A DNA stretch of 14,264 nt from JALOOE01 sp964423545 (GTDB lineage Bacteria > Chloroflexota > Anaerolineae > CG2-30-64-16). Position numbers and translations under genes: made by a program. Shown here piece after piece: positions 8,518 to 13,793 of this stretch. The stretch spans positions 1 to 14,264 of the forward strand of contig CAYRFV010000133.1 of the NCBI GenBank assembly GCA_964423545.1, written 5' to 3'. Positions within the stretch are counted from its first letter, which is position 1, and every line of letters starts with the position of its first letter. The notes beneath the pieces are model-generated. The model did no database searches and was not told the DNA's origin. It saw only the letters and a list, made by a program, of their open reading frames with translations.

Positions 8518-9288
8518 ATGCCCAAGATTGCGATTACTGGAAAAGGCGGGGTGGGCAAGACGACGCTGACCGCTCTTCTGGCCTATGTCTTCACAGGGCG
8601 CGGACAGGATGTCATCGCCATCGACGCCGATCCGGCCGGCAATCTCGGTCTGGCCTTCGGTTTGCCTGCCAACCTGGATGCCGAGCTCAAGCCGATTGCT
8701 GAGATGGAGGATCTCATCTACGAGCGCACGGGCGCGCAGAAAGGCACGATCGGCGGGGTGTTTCGATTGAATCCTAAGGTCGACGATATCCCTGAGACCT
8801 TCAGCGTAACACAGCGTGGGGTGCGACTGTTGCGCCTCGGCACGGTGCGCGGCGGAGGCGCCGGTTGCATCTGCCCGGAAAGTGCGCTGCTCAAGGCTTT
8901 GGTGACTCACATGCTTCTGCGCCGCAATCAGACGCTCATCCTCGACATGGAGGCTGGGGTCGAGCACCTGGGCCGCGGCACGGCAGGCGCTGTGGACGCA
9001 TTCGTCATTGTGGTCGAACCGGGACTCCGCAGCCTGGGCACCGCCCAACAGATCCGCACTCTGGCGACGGAGATCGGCATACAGCGCTTCTATCTGGTGG
9101 CGAACAAGGCACGCGGCCCGCAGGATGATGAGTTCGTCCAGCAGCACGCCGGCGGCCTTCCATTTCTGGGCAGTCTGCCGTTCTCGCCCGCCGCACTGGT
9201 TGCCGATCAGGCCGGCCGGGCGGTCTTCGACCAGGCGCCCGATCTCGTCTCGGCGGCGGAGCGCATCGCCGATCGCCTGAGCGCGTGA
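8518..9288 (+). CDS. cooC: CooC-type nucleotide-binding ATPase (CO dehydrogenase nickel-insertion family)
   Basis: CooC proteins are MinD/SIMIBI-class ATPases that help insert nickel into the C-cluster of anaerobic CO dehydrogenase, acting as ATP-bound dimers in the cytoplasm. The 256-residue product begins MPKIAITGKGGVGKTT, with the deviant Walker A at 8-16 including its signature Lys. DADPAGNLGLAFGL follows as switch I (37-49), then C117-x-C119 in GAGCICPES, the pair that binds metal at the CooC dimer interface. LDMEAGVEHLGRG is switch II (142-154). ATG 8518 has AGGAGG 6 bases upstream; the in-frame codons further upstream have no site. It is 27 bases from the CarH-like gene downstream, so the two are probably one operon. 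No CODH or acetyl-CoA synthase gene is in the window, so the client enzyme is unknown. Confidence 0.85.
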   Translation: MPKIAITGKGGVGKTTLTALLAYVFTGRGQDVIAIDADPAGNLGLAFGLPANLDAELKPIAEMEDLIYERTGAQKGTIGGVFRLNPKVDDIPETFSVTQRGVRLLRLGTVRGGGAGCICPESALLKALVTHMLLRRNQTLILDMEAGVEHLGRGTAGAVDAFVIVVEPGLRSLGTAQQIRTLATEIGIQRFYLVANKARGPQDDEFVQQHAGGLPFLGSLPFSPAALVADQAGRAVFDQAPDLVSAAERIADRLSA

Positions 9289-9315
9289 CTGACTGCACGA
9301 AAGAAGGCCCGAACC

Positions 9316-10269
9316 ATGGCAGAATCAGAGCGCCACAGTAGCGCAATCGACACGCCGGTGTACACCATCAAGACGGTTGTTCAGCAGACCGGGATCCCGA
9401 CCGCCACTCTGCGCGCCTGGGAGCGGCGCTACGGTGTGCTCTCTCCTGGCCGGAGCGATGGAGGATACCGTCTCTATTCGGAGCGTGATATTGCGATCTT
9501 ACGATGGCTGAAGTCGCACATAGACGCTGGTGTGGCGATTTCGAGCGCGGTAGCGTTGTTGGAGCTGCAACACCGCGCCGGCGAGCATCCGGAGCAGGAG
9601 CTTCTCTCTGCGTTGTCCGCCATTCGAGAGCCGGCGACAGGGCCGCGTCACGTCGCCACCGTCGTTGACGAGCTGTTGGACGCGCTGCTCTGCTACCGCG
9701 AAGCGGATGCCGAAGCGATCCTGGCCGAGGCGTTCGCGCTCTATTCGGTCGAGAGCGTTGCTGAGGATGTCATTGCGCCGGTGCTGGTGGAGATCGGGGA
9801 GCGCTGGCATCGCGGGGAGACATCAGTTGTCCAGGAGCACTTCGCGACCGCGTTCCTGCGCCGGCGTCTTTCGACCCTGTTTCACGCCTATGATCAACCC
9901 GCGACAGGGCCGCTCGCTGTCACCGGCGCGGCGCCAGGCGAGTGGCACGATGTGGGCATTCTGCTTGTCTCCCTCGCCCTGCGGCGACATGGCTGGCGGG
10001 TGATCTATCTGGGACAGAATGTGCCCGTTTCACAGCTGATCCAGGAGGTTCGCTCCCTGGCGCCCGACATGATCTGCTTTTCGGCAACGACGGCGGAAGG
10101 GATCGATGGACTCGTGGATCTGTCCCATGCCATCGACGCCCTCCCCGATCCCAAACCGCGCTTCATCTTGGGCGGGCGGATCCTGAATACCCACGAGGAA
10201 GTGCGGGCGCGCTTCCCGCGTGCTCGCATTGTGACCTCCGCTCGCGACCTCATCGCCCAGTTGGGCTGA
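9316..10269 (+). CDS. CarH/LitR-like MerR-family B12-binding transcriptional regulator, copy 1
   Basis: CarH-type proteins bind operator DNA as adenosylcobalamin-loaded tetramers in the dark and fall off when light breaks the Co-C bond. This 317-residue protein has a MerR winged-helix at residues 15-80 (VYTIKTVVQQTGIPTATLRA, WERRYGVLSPG, YRLYSERDIAILRWL). A four-helix light-sensing bundle with the Wx9EH motif follows (Trp164, Glu174, His175), with His165 beside the Trp like His132 of Thermus CarH. The C-terminal cobalamin-binding Rossmann domain has E209-W-H211-D-V-G214 matching the E/DxHxxG lower-ligand motif, then GQNVP and LGGRI. All photoreceptor residues are intact. ATG 9316 has AGAAGG 8 bases before it. 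It follows the cooC-like gene by 27 bases and ends in a probable terminator. Dependence on light versus B12 alone is inferred from motifs. Confidence 0.88.
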   Translation: MAESERHSSAIDTPVYTIKTVVQQTGIPTATLRAWERRYGVLSPGRSDGGYRLYSERDIAILRWLKSHIDAGVAISSAVALLELQHRAGEHPEQELLSALSAIREPATGPRHVATVVDELLDALLCYREADAEAILAEAFALYSVESVAEDVIAPVLVEIGERWHRGETSVVQEHFATAFLRRRLSTLFHAYDQPATGPLAVTGAAPGEWHDVGILLVSLALRRHGWRVIYLGQNVPVSQLIQEVRSLAPDMICFSATTAEGIDGLVDLSHAIDALPDPKPRFILGGRILNTHEEVRARFPRARIVTSARDLIAQLG

Positions 10270-10292
10270 CCGCTCAGTTTCTGCAATCGCTC

Positions 10293-10347
10293 AGCCGAAC
10301 AACTCAGAGGCCTCGCCGAAGCGCCTCGGGTTGTTCTGTTGGCTTTC
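10293..10347 (+). terminator. Probable terminator after the first CarH-like gene
   Basis: A long imperfect hairpin: AGCC/GGCT and GAACAAC (10297-10303) with GTTGTTC (10330-10336), plus an inner GAGGC/GCCTC stem, with a 4-base bulge on the right arm. It is followed by a short TTCT tail. It separates the cooC operon from the next promoter. Confidence 0.5.
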
Positions 10348-10355
10348 TACCCACT

Positions 10356-10399
10356 TCACTACAAAGCATAAACAGACTATTGACAAACTGACCACTCCG
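10356..10399. promoter_or_regulatory. Candidate CarH operator: 11-bp direct repeats centred on ACA
   Basis: ACA occurs at 10361, 10372 and 10383, exactly 11 bp apart, with a degenerate ACT at 10394. The second and third units read CATAAACAG and TATTGACAA, both fitting nnTnnACAn, the half-site consensus I recall for CarH operators; the first, TCACTACAA, lacks only the T. The third unit contains the -35 box TTGACA, so bound protein would block RNA polymerase. The gene downstream encodes a CarH-like protein. Confidence 0.55.
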
Positions 10400-10408
10400 T
10401 GCTATAAT
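10380..10408 (+). promoter_or_regulatory. Full-consensus promoter of the second CarH-like gene
   Basis: TTGACA at 10380-10385 and TATAAT at 10403-10408 are both perfect and 17 bp apart, with an extended -10 TG at 10400-10401. The predicted transcription start is 10414-10417. Such an unusually strong promoter is what one expects for a gene held down by a repressor. Confidence 0.85.
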
Positions 10409-10416
10409 GCCATTGG

Positions 10417-11457
10417 ATGGGTGATGATAGCCCCAGCGAGGATATTGAGGATAGGGAAGTGGAGATAGCGCAGCACAACTTGGCAGGCACGAAGTCGGAA
10501 CTGGAAGGACAGCCGGTGTACAACATCAAGGCTGTTGCTGCAGCAACGGGGCTCTCGCCAGCCACCCTGCGCGCATGGGAGCGTCGCTATCACGCCCTGT
10601 CACCGTCGCGTAACAACAAAGGGTATCGGCTATACACCGGTCAGGACATCGCTGTACTACGTTGGCTGAAGGGCCGCGTCGATGAGGGCATGAGCATCAG
10701 CCAGGCGATCGAGCTCAGGGCCCAGATGCAGAAGCCAGGACCGGCGCAGCCTCCACGTCATATGGAAATGGACGGGGCCGGCTTCTCGGCGCAGAGGCGT
10801 GCGCTGCTCGACTCCCTGGCCCAATTCAACGAAGCGGCGGCAGATCGCATCATTAGCGAGGCCTATGCCATGCACGGGCCGGAGGAGGTGGGTGAGCACT
10901 TGATCGCGCCGGTGCTGGCGCAGGTTGGCGAGCGCTGGCATCGTGGCAAGATCTCCGTAGCGACGGAGCATTTTGCCAGCAGTTATCTGCGTCGCAAGCT
11001 GGATGCGCTCATCAATGCCGTGCCGCGCCGCGAGGAAGGCCCGCTCATCGTCCTTGGCTGTGCGCCGAACGATTGGCACGAACTCGGAGTGCTGTTGTTC
11101 CACTTGCTCCTCCGCCGTCGGGGACATCGTGTGCTGTATCTCGGACAGAACGTGCCGGTCACCGAGTTCGCCGATGAGATGCGGCGTCTTCGCCCGGCAA
11201 TGATCATCATCTCGGCCGCCACCGAGGAAACGGTGTCGGGTTTGATCGAGCTGGCGCACGCAGTTCAGACACTTCAGCAGCCTCGACTGGTCTTCGGATT
11301 TGCCGGCGGCATCTTCAACCGGCGTCCTGAGCTGCGAGATGCGGTGCCGGGAATCTTCTTGGGCGAGCGCCTCCAGGATGCGGTGGTCACGACCGAGTCG
11401 TTGCTGGCGGAGCGAGTTTCGGCGCCCGCGGGCCCGCTTGCCCAACTGCGCGCGTGA
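10417..11457 (+). CDS. CarH/LitR-like MerR-family B12-binding transcriptional regulator, copy 2
   Basis: This paralogue of the preceding regulator has the same order of domains. MerR winged-helix: residues 34-100 (VYNIKAVAAATGLSPATLRA, WERRYHALSPS, GYRLYTGQDIAVLRWL). Light-sensing bundle: Wx9EH (Trp174, His175, Glu184, His185). Cobalamin domain: D219-W-H221-E-L-G224, GQNVPVTEF and FAGGIF. Start choice is open. ATG 10417 coincides with the predicted transcription start and would make a leaderless message of 346 codons. GTG 10459 has GAGG 8 bases upstream and gives 332 residues. Both leave the DNA-binding domain whole. The first ~30 residues are acidic and unlike copy 1. It has its own consensus promoter and candidate CarH operator, unlike copy 1, and its stop codon lies inside a palindromic repeat array. 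Likely autoregulated; its other targets are not visible. Confidence 0.87.
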   Translation: MGDDSPSEDIEDREVEIAQHNLAGTKSELEGQPVYNIKAVAAATGLSPATLRAWERRYHALSPSRNNKGYRLYTGQDIAVLRWLKGRVDEGMSISQAIELRAQMQKPGPAQPPRHMEMDGAGFSAQRRALLDSLAQFNEAAADRIISEAYAMHGPEEVGEHLIAPVLAQVGERWHRGKISVATEHFASSYLRRKLDALINAVPRREEGPLIVLGCAPNDWHELGVLLFHLLLRRRGHRVLYLGQNVPVTEFADEMRRLRPAMIIISAATEETVSGLIELAHAVQTLQQPRLVFGFAGGIFNRRPELRDAVPGIFLGERLQDAVVTTESLLAERVSAPAGPLAQLRA

Positions 11458-11489
11458 GATCACGCGTGAGATCACGCGTGATCTCACGC
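11452..11489. repeat. Three-unit palindromic array, 12-bp period
   Basis: GTGAGATCAC occurs at 11454-11463 and 11466-11475, and its complement GTGATCTCAC at 11478-11487, each separated by GC. Units two and three form a perfect 26-bp palindrome (11464-11489). The TGA stop of the second CarH-like gene is in unit one. It can fold into a strong hairpin followed by AGGCGTTGTTTAG and could be a terminator; it could equally be a protein-binding array 40 bp upstream of the crp-like promoter. Confidence 0.75.
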
Positions 11490-11528
11490 AGGCGTTGTTT
11501 AGAATCAGATTAAGAGCCGAAAAAACGC

Positions 11529-11557
11529 TTGACGTGGCGGAGTATTTAGATTATAAT
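11529..11557 (+). promoter_or_regulatory. Promoter of the Crp/Fnr-family gene
   Basis: TTGACG at 11529-11534 and TATAAT at 11552-11557 are 17 bp apart; the start is predicted near 11564, giving a leader of about 70 bases. TGACGTGGC occurs at 11530-11538 and again at 11584-11592, flanking the start site, and may be an operator pair. No 11-bp ACA repeats like those before the second CarH-like gene are seen here. Confidence 0.7.
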
Positions 11558-11635
11558 CGTAATGCAAATGGAAGGATTATGCGTGACGTGGCTTAGGCAG
11601 CACGCAGGTTGTGGCAAAGGATAGAGGAGGGTCAG

Positions 11636-12304
11636 GTGTCTTACCGGGGAAAACAGAAGTCAGTGCCTGAGGTCTTGATTGAGTTGCGAGAAGATGATCC
11701 GGAGTTCAAGCGAGCGCTCGTGGCGCATTCGTTTCGAGCAGGGCAGATCGTGGCTGATCCGGAGATGCTGAGCTGCAATCTCTTCACCCTGATGAAGGGC
11801 CGGGTGCAGTTGATTCGTGAAGGGCCTAACGGCCGCCGGCTGGCGATCGCCACGCTTGGCCCCGGCTCCCTCTTCGGTGAGGGAGCCATGCTTGGTGCGA
11901 CCGATCCGTGTGTCAAGGCCGTCGCCCTGACCGACTGCATCTGTTGGATGCTGCCGGCGCCGCAGGCTGAGGCCCTTACGCTCCGCTATCCGGTTCTGAG
12001 TTGGGGGCTCCTTCAAACGGTTGGCCATCGATTGGCGCAGGTCGAAAACCGGATGGAGGAGGTTGCCTACAAGCGTCTGCCTGAGCGTCTGGCTGGCTTG
12101 CTCCTCGAGCTGGCGAACGGCGGCCGTTGGATTCGCGGCACCAGCCATCAATCGCTGGCCGACATGTTGGGCACCTATCGAGAGACGATCAGCGCAATCC
12201 TGCGCGGCTTCAAGGACGATGGGTTGGTTGAGCTGGGTTACCGGAAGATCGAGCTGCGCGACGTTCGGGGGTTGCGGCTTGCAGCGGGCGCCGTCGAGGG
12301 ATGA
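11636..12304 (+). CDS. Crp/Fnr-family transcriptional regulator, likely cAMP-independent
   Basis: The 222-residue product has a cyclic-nucleotide-binding-like beta-roll (about 30-110), a long dimerisation helix (about 108-140) and a C-terminal winged helix at 167-205 with TSHQSLADMLGTYRETISAI, the Crp-type recognition helix with its Arg-Glu pair. In the pocket, LFGEGAML keeps Gly-Glu, but the Arg-Ser/Thr that holds the cAMP phosphate in E. coli Crp is not present; the stretch reads TDPCVKAVAL. Fnr-type N-terminal cysteines are also missing. This suggests activity without cAMP or an iron-sulphur cluster, as for Thermus LdrP, which acts under LitR/CarH in light-induced carotenoid synthesis. GTG 11636 was chosen for GAGGAGG at 11624-11630; an upstream in-frame TTG at 11609 has no site. 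It lies right after two CarH-like genes, has its own promoter, and ends before a hairpin terminator. Confidence 0.85.
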   Translation: MSYRGKQKSVPEVLIELREDDPEFKRALVAHSFRAGQIVADPEMLSCNLFTLMKGRVQLIREGPNGRRLAIATLGPGSLFGEGAMLGATDPCVKAVALTDCICWMLPAPQAEALTLRYPVLSWGLLQTVGHRLAQVENRMEEVAYKRLPERLAGLLLELANGGRWIRGTSHQSLADMLGTYRETISAILRGFKDDGLVELGYRKIELRDVRGLRLAAGAVEG

Positions 12305-12350
12305 GTTGACGTGTAGGCGGTTGCCAAGCAGCGCGAGAGCGAAGTCAGCG

Positions 12351-12396
12351 CCTGGGAAGCAGGCCTTTGCCGGCTGGACTTCCCAGGTTCGTCTTT
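12351..12396 (+). terminator. Rho-independent terminator after the Crp/Fnr gene
   Basis: CCTGGGAAG (12351-12359) pairs perfectly with CTTCCCAGG (12379-12387); the loop can form an inner GGC/GCC stem. The tail TTCGTCTTT follows. Confidence 0.65.
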
Positions 12397-12482
12397 AAAG
12401 GGCCTGCTGCTTACGCGGATCTGAGTTTTGCATGTAGAATAGGGTCAGGGTTGCGCACTGCTCGGCGGATGGAGTGCCTCTG

Positions 12483-13172
12483 ATGGAAGATGCTGTCGGC
12501 ACAATCGAAATGGCCCTGTTCCCTCTCAATACGGTGCTTTTTCCGAGGCAGGTCCTGCCACTGCACATTTTCGAGGATCGGTATCGGTTGATGGTTCGCC
12601 AGTGCCTGGCCGAGGAAAAACCGTTCGGCGTCGTTCTGATCCGCCGAGGCGAGGAGGTCGGAGAGACAGCGGAGCCGCACCTGGTTGGCACGTCTGCCCG
12701 CATCGTGGAGAGCAGCCATTTGCCCGATGGGACGATGAACATCGTGGTGGTCGGCATGGAGCGATTTCGCATCATCCGCCTGATCCATGATCAACCCTAT
12801 CTGCGCGGCGAAGTGGAGGCTTTCCCGATGGTCGAGACAGGGGACGCCGATGTGATTGCCGCCCTGGCTCGCCGGGTCCGTGAGCAGGTGGTCCGGTATA
12901 TCGAGTTGATCGCCGAAGCGGCTGGGCTGCGGATTCAGATCGACACAGTGCCGGATGCGCCGCAGCGAGTCGGTTACCTTGCCGCAGTGGCCATGCAGAT
13001 CGACAACCGGGAGAAGCAGAGCCTGCTCGATCTTCCGCTCCTGTCGGAAATTCTCGCTGCAGAGAAGACACTGCTGAATCGCGAGAATGCCCTGCTTACC
13101 TGGATGACGCGCACCAAGGATTGGCCGGCCCAAGTTCAGTTCGGTCCGAGCGGCTGGCTGATGCCGAACTGA
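12483..13172 (+). CDS. Stand-alone LON N-terminal substrate-binding domain protein
   Basis: The 229-residue product starts with IEMALFPLNTVLFPRQVLPL and HIFEDRYRLMVRQCL, continues with FGVVLIRRGEEVGE, VGTSARI and GTMNIVVVGMERFRI. This is the fold that forms the substrate-recognition domain of the Lon protease. There is no AAA ATPase or serine-lysine protease domain, and the length matches the known family of single-domain LON proteins. Their biochemical role is not established; a part in substrate recognition or a chaperone-like role is possible. ATG 12483 has GGAG 8 bases upstream; the in-frame GTG at 12474 overlaps that site and is less likely. A weak TAGAAT (12435-12440) may be its -10. 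It stands between a terminator and the cold-shock promoter, so it is probably a single-gene transcript. Confidence 0.88.
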   Translation: MEDAVGTIEMALFPLNTVLFPRQVLPLHIFEDRYRLMVRQCLAEEKPFGVVLIRRGEEVGETAEPHLVGTSARIVESSHLPDGTMNIVVVGMERFRIIRLIHDQPYLRGEVEAFPMVETGDADVIAALARRVREQVVRYIELIAEAAGLRIQIDTVPDAPQRVGYLAAVAMQIDNREKQSLLDLPLLSEILAAEKTLLNRENALLTWMTRTKDWPAQVQFGPSGWLMPN

Positions 13173-13188
13173 GGCCAACGCGTTGGCC
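13173..13188. repeat. Perfect 16-bp palindrome after the LON-domain gene
   Basis: GGCCAACGCGTTGGCC begins directly after the stop codon. It is symmetrical but has no T-tail, so it is either a weak hairpin or a binding site. Confidence 0.6.
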
Positions 13189-13224
13189 GGCGAGCGCGCA
13201 GGCCGAGGCGAGCGCGCAGGCCGA
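13189..13224. repeat. Two identical 18-bp tandem repeats
   Basis: The unit GGCGAGCGCGCAGGCCGA occurs twice without a gap (13189-13206 and 13207-13224) and ends one base before the TTGACA of the cold-shock promoter. Confidence 0.9.
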
Positions 13225-13225
13225 T

Positions 13226-13254
13226 TTGACACCCTTCGCCCGGTGTGATAGCAT
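13226..13254 (+). promoter_or_regulatory. Promoter of the cold-shock gene
   Basis: A perfect TTGACA at 13226-13231 lies 17 bp from TAGCAT at 13249-13254, which carries an extended -10 TG at 13246-13247. The predicted start near 13261 leaves a leader of about 155 bases without any other gene. Confidence 0.6.
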
Positions 13255-13415
13255 CCCTCCGCTTCATTGGGGGTTCAGAGGTTCTCAGGGATCGTTCCGA
13301 TCACGCCACCAGCGCCTGAAGTCTGGCCTAGTGGCTTTTCTACAGGTGGGCGTCTGCGCGCCTGGCGTTGGCTCACAGAGCAACATTCGGATCACGTGCG
13401 GGAGGCATTGCGAAG
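13255..13415 (+). promoter_or_regulatory. Long 5' leader of the cold-shock gene
   Basis: About 155 untranslated bases separate the predicted start from the cold-shock ATG. Long structured leaders control mRNA stability and translation of E. coli cspA. No ORF with a ribosome binding site is seen in it. A temperature-sensing role is an inference from position and length. Confidence 0.4.
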
Positions 13416-13625
13416 ATGGAGATTACGGGGGTTGTCAAGTGGTTCAGCCGGAGCAAGGGCTACGGCTTCATCTCGCCCGATGGCGAAGCGCAGAAGGATG
13501 TTTTTGTCCACTACTCCAACATCGTCGGAGAGGGTTTCCGGAACCTGGAAGAGGGCGTGCGCGTACGCTTTGTGATCGAGGATTCCCCCAAGGGGCCTCA
13601 AGCCGTCAACGTCACCGTGATCTGA
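13416..13625 (+). CDS. csp: Cold-shock domain protein (CspA family)
   Basis: This 69-residue single-domain protein binds single-stranded RNA or DNA and melts RNA structure. It begins MEITGVVKWFSRSKGYGFIS, with RNP1 as KGYGFIS, followed by RNP2 as VFVHYS and the closing strand PQAVNVTVI. The aromatic residues of both motifs are present and the length matches the family. ATG 13416 follows GGAGG by 10 bases; an in-frame upstream ATG at 13368 would add 16 residues not found in the family and has no site. It has its own promoter with a long leader and a strong terminator, so it is monocistronic. Confidence 0.96.
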   Translation: MEITGVVKWFSRSKGYGFISPDGEAQKDVFVHYSNIVGEGFRNLEEGVRVRFVIEDSPKGPQAVNVTVI

Positions 13626-13652
13626 TCCAGGCGTCCTTGAGGTGGCATCGGA

Positions 13653-13683
13653 AGCCCCCAGCCGCGCGCTGGGGGCTTTTTGG
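13653..13683 (+). terminator. Strong Rho-independent terminator after the cold-shock gene
   Basis: AGCCCCCAGC (13653-13662) and GCTGGGGGCT (13668-13677) form a perfect 10-bp stem with a 5-base loop, followed by TTTTT. Confidence 0.95.
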
Positions 13684-13699
13684 TTGCTGCCAAAATCAC

Positions 13700-13728
13700 T
13701 TGCCAACGCCCGGGTTTGCATGTACAAT
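13700..13728 (+). promoter_or_regulatory. Promoter of the GNAT-like gene
   Basis: TTGCCA at 13700-13705 and TACAAT at 13723-13728 are 17 bp apart. The predicted start near 13735 precedes the chosen GTG by about 59 bases. Confidence 0.6.
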
Positions 13729-13793
13729 GCGTCCGTTTCATAGTTTACGGGGCAGCCTGGGTGAACGGGGATGAGCATCTGCAGGAGTCTCCG

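Noticed and set aside
10356..10399. CRISPR-like or iteron interpretation of the short repeats
   Set aside because: The units share only a few bases at 11-bp spacing, which fits a protein operator and not a CRISPR or replication origin.
11500..11557. CarH-type 11-bp repeats at the crp-like promoter
   Set aside because: The -35 ends in ACG and no ACA lies 11 bp up- or downstream, so CarH control of this promoter is not supported by the same motif.
11562..11624. 20-codon ORF in the crp-like leader starting at ATG 11562
   Set aside because: It begins at the predicted transcription start without a ribosome binding site and resembles no known leader peptide; it could be a leaderless upstream ORF but nothing supports this further.
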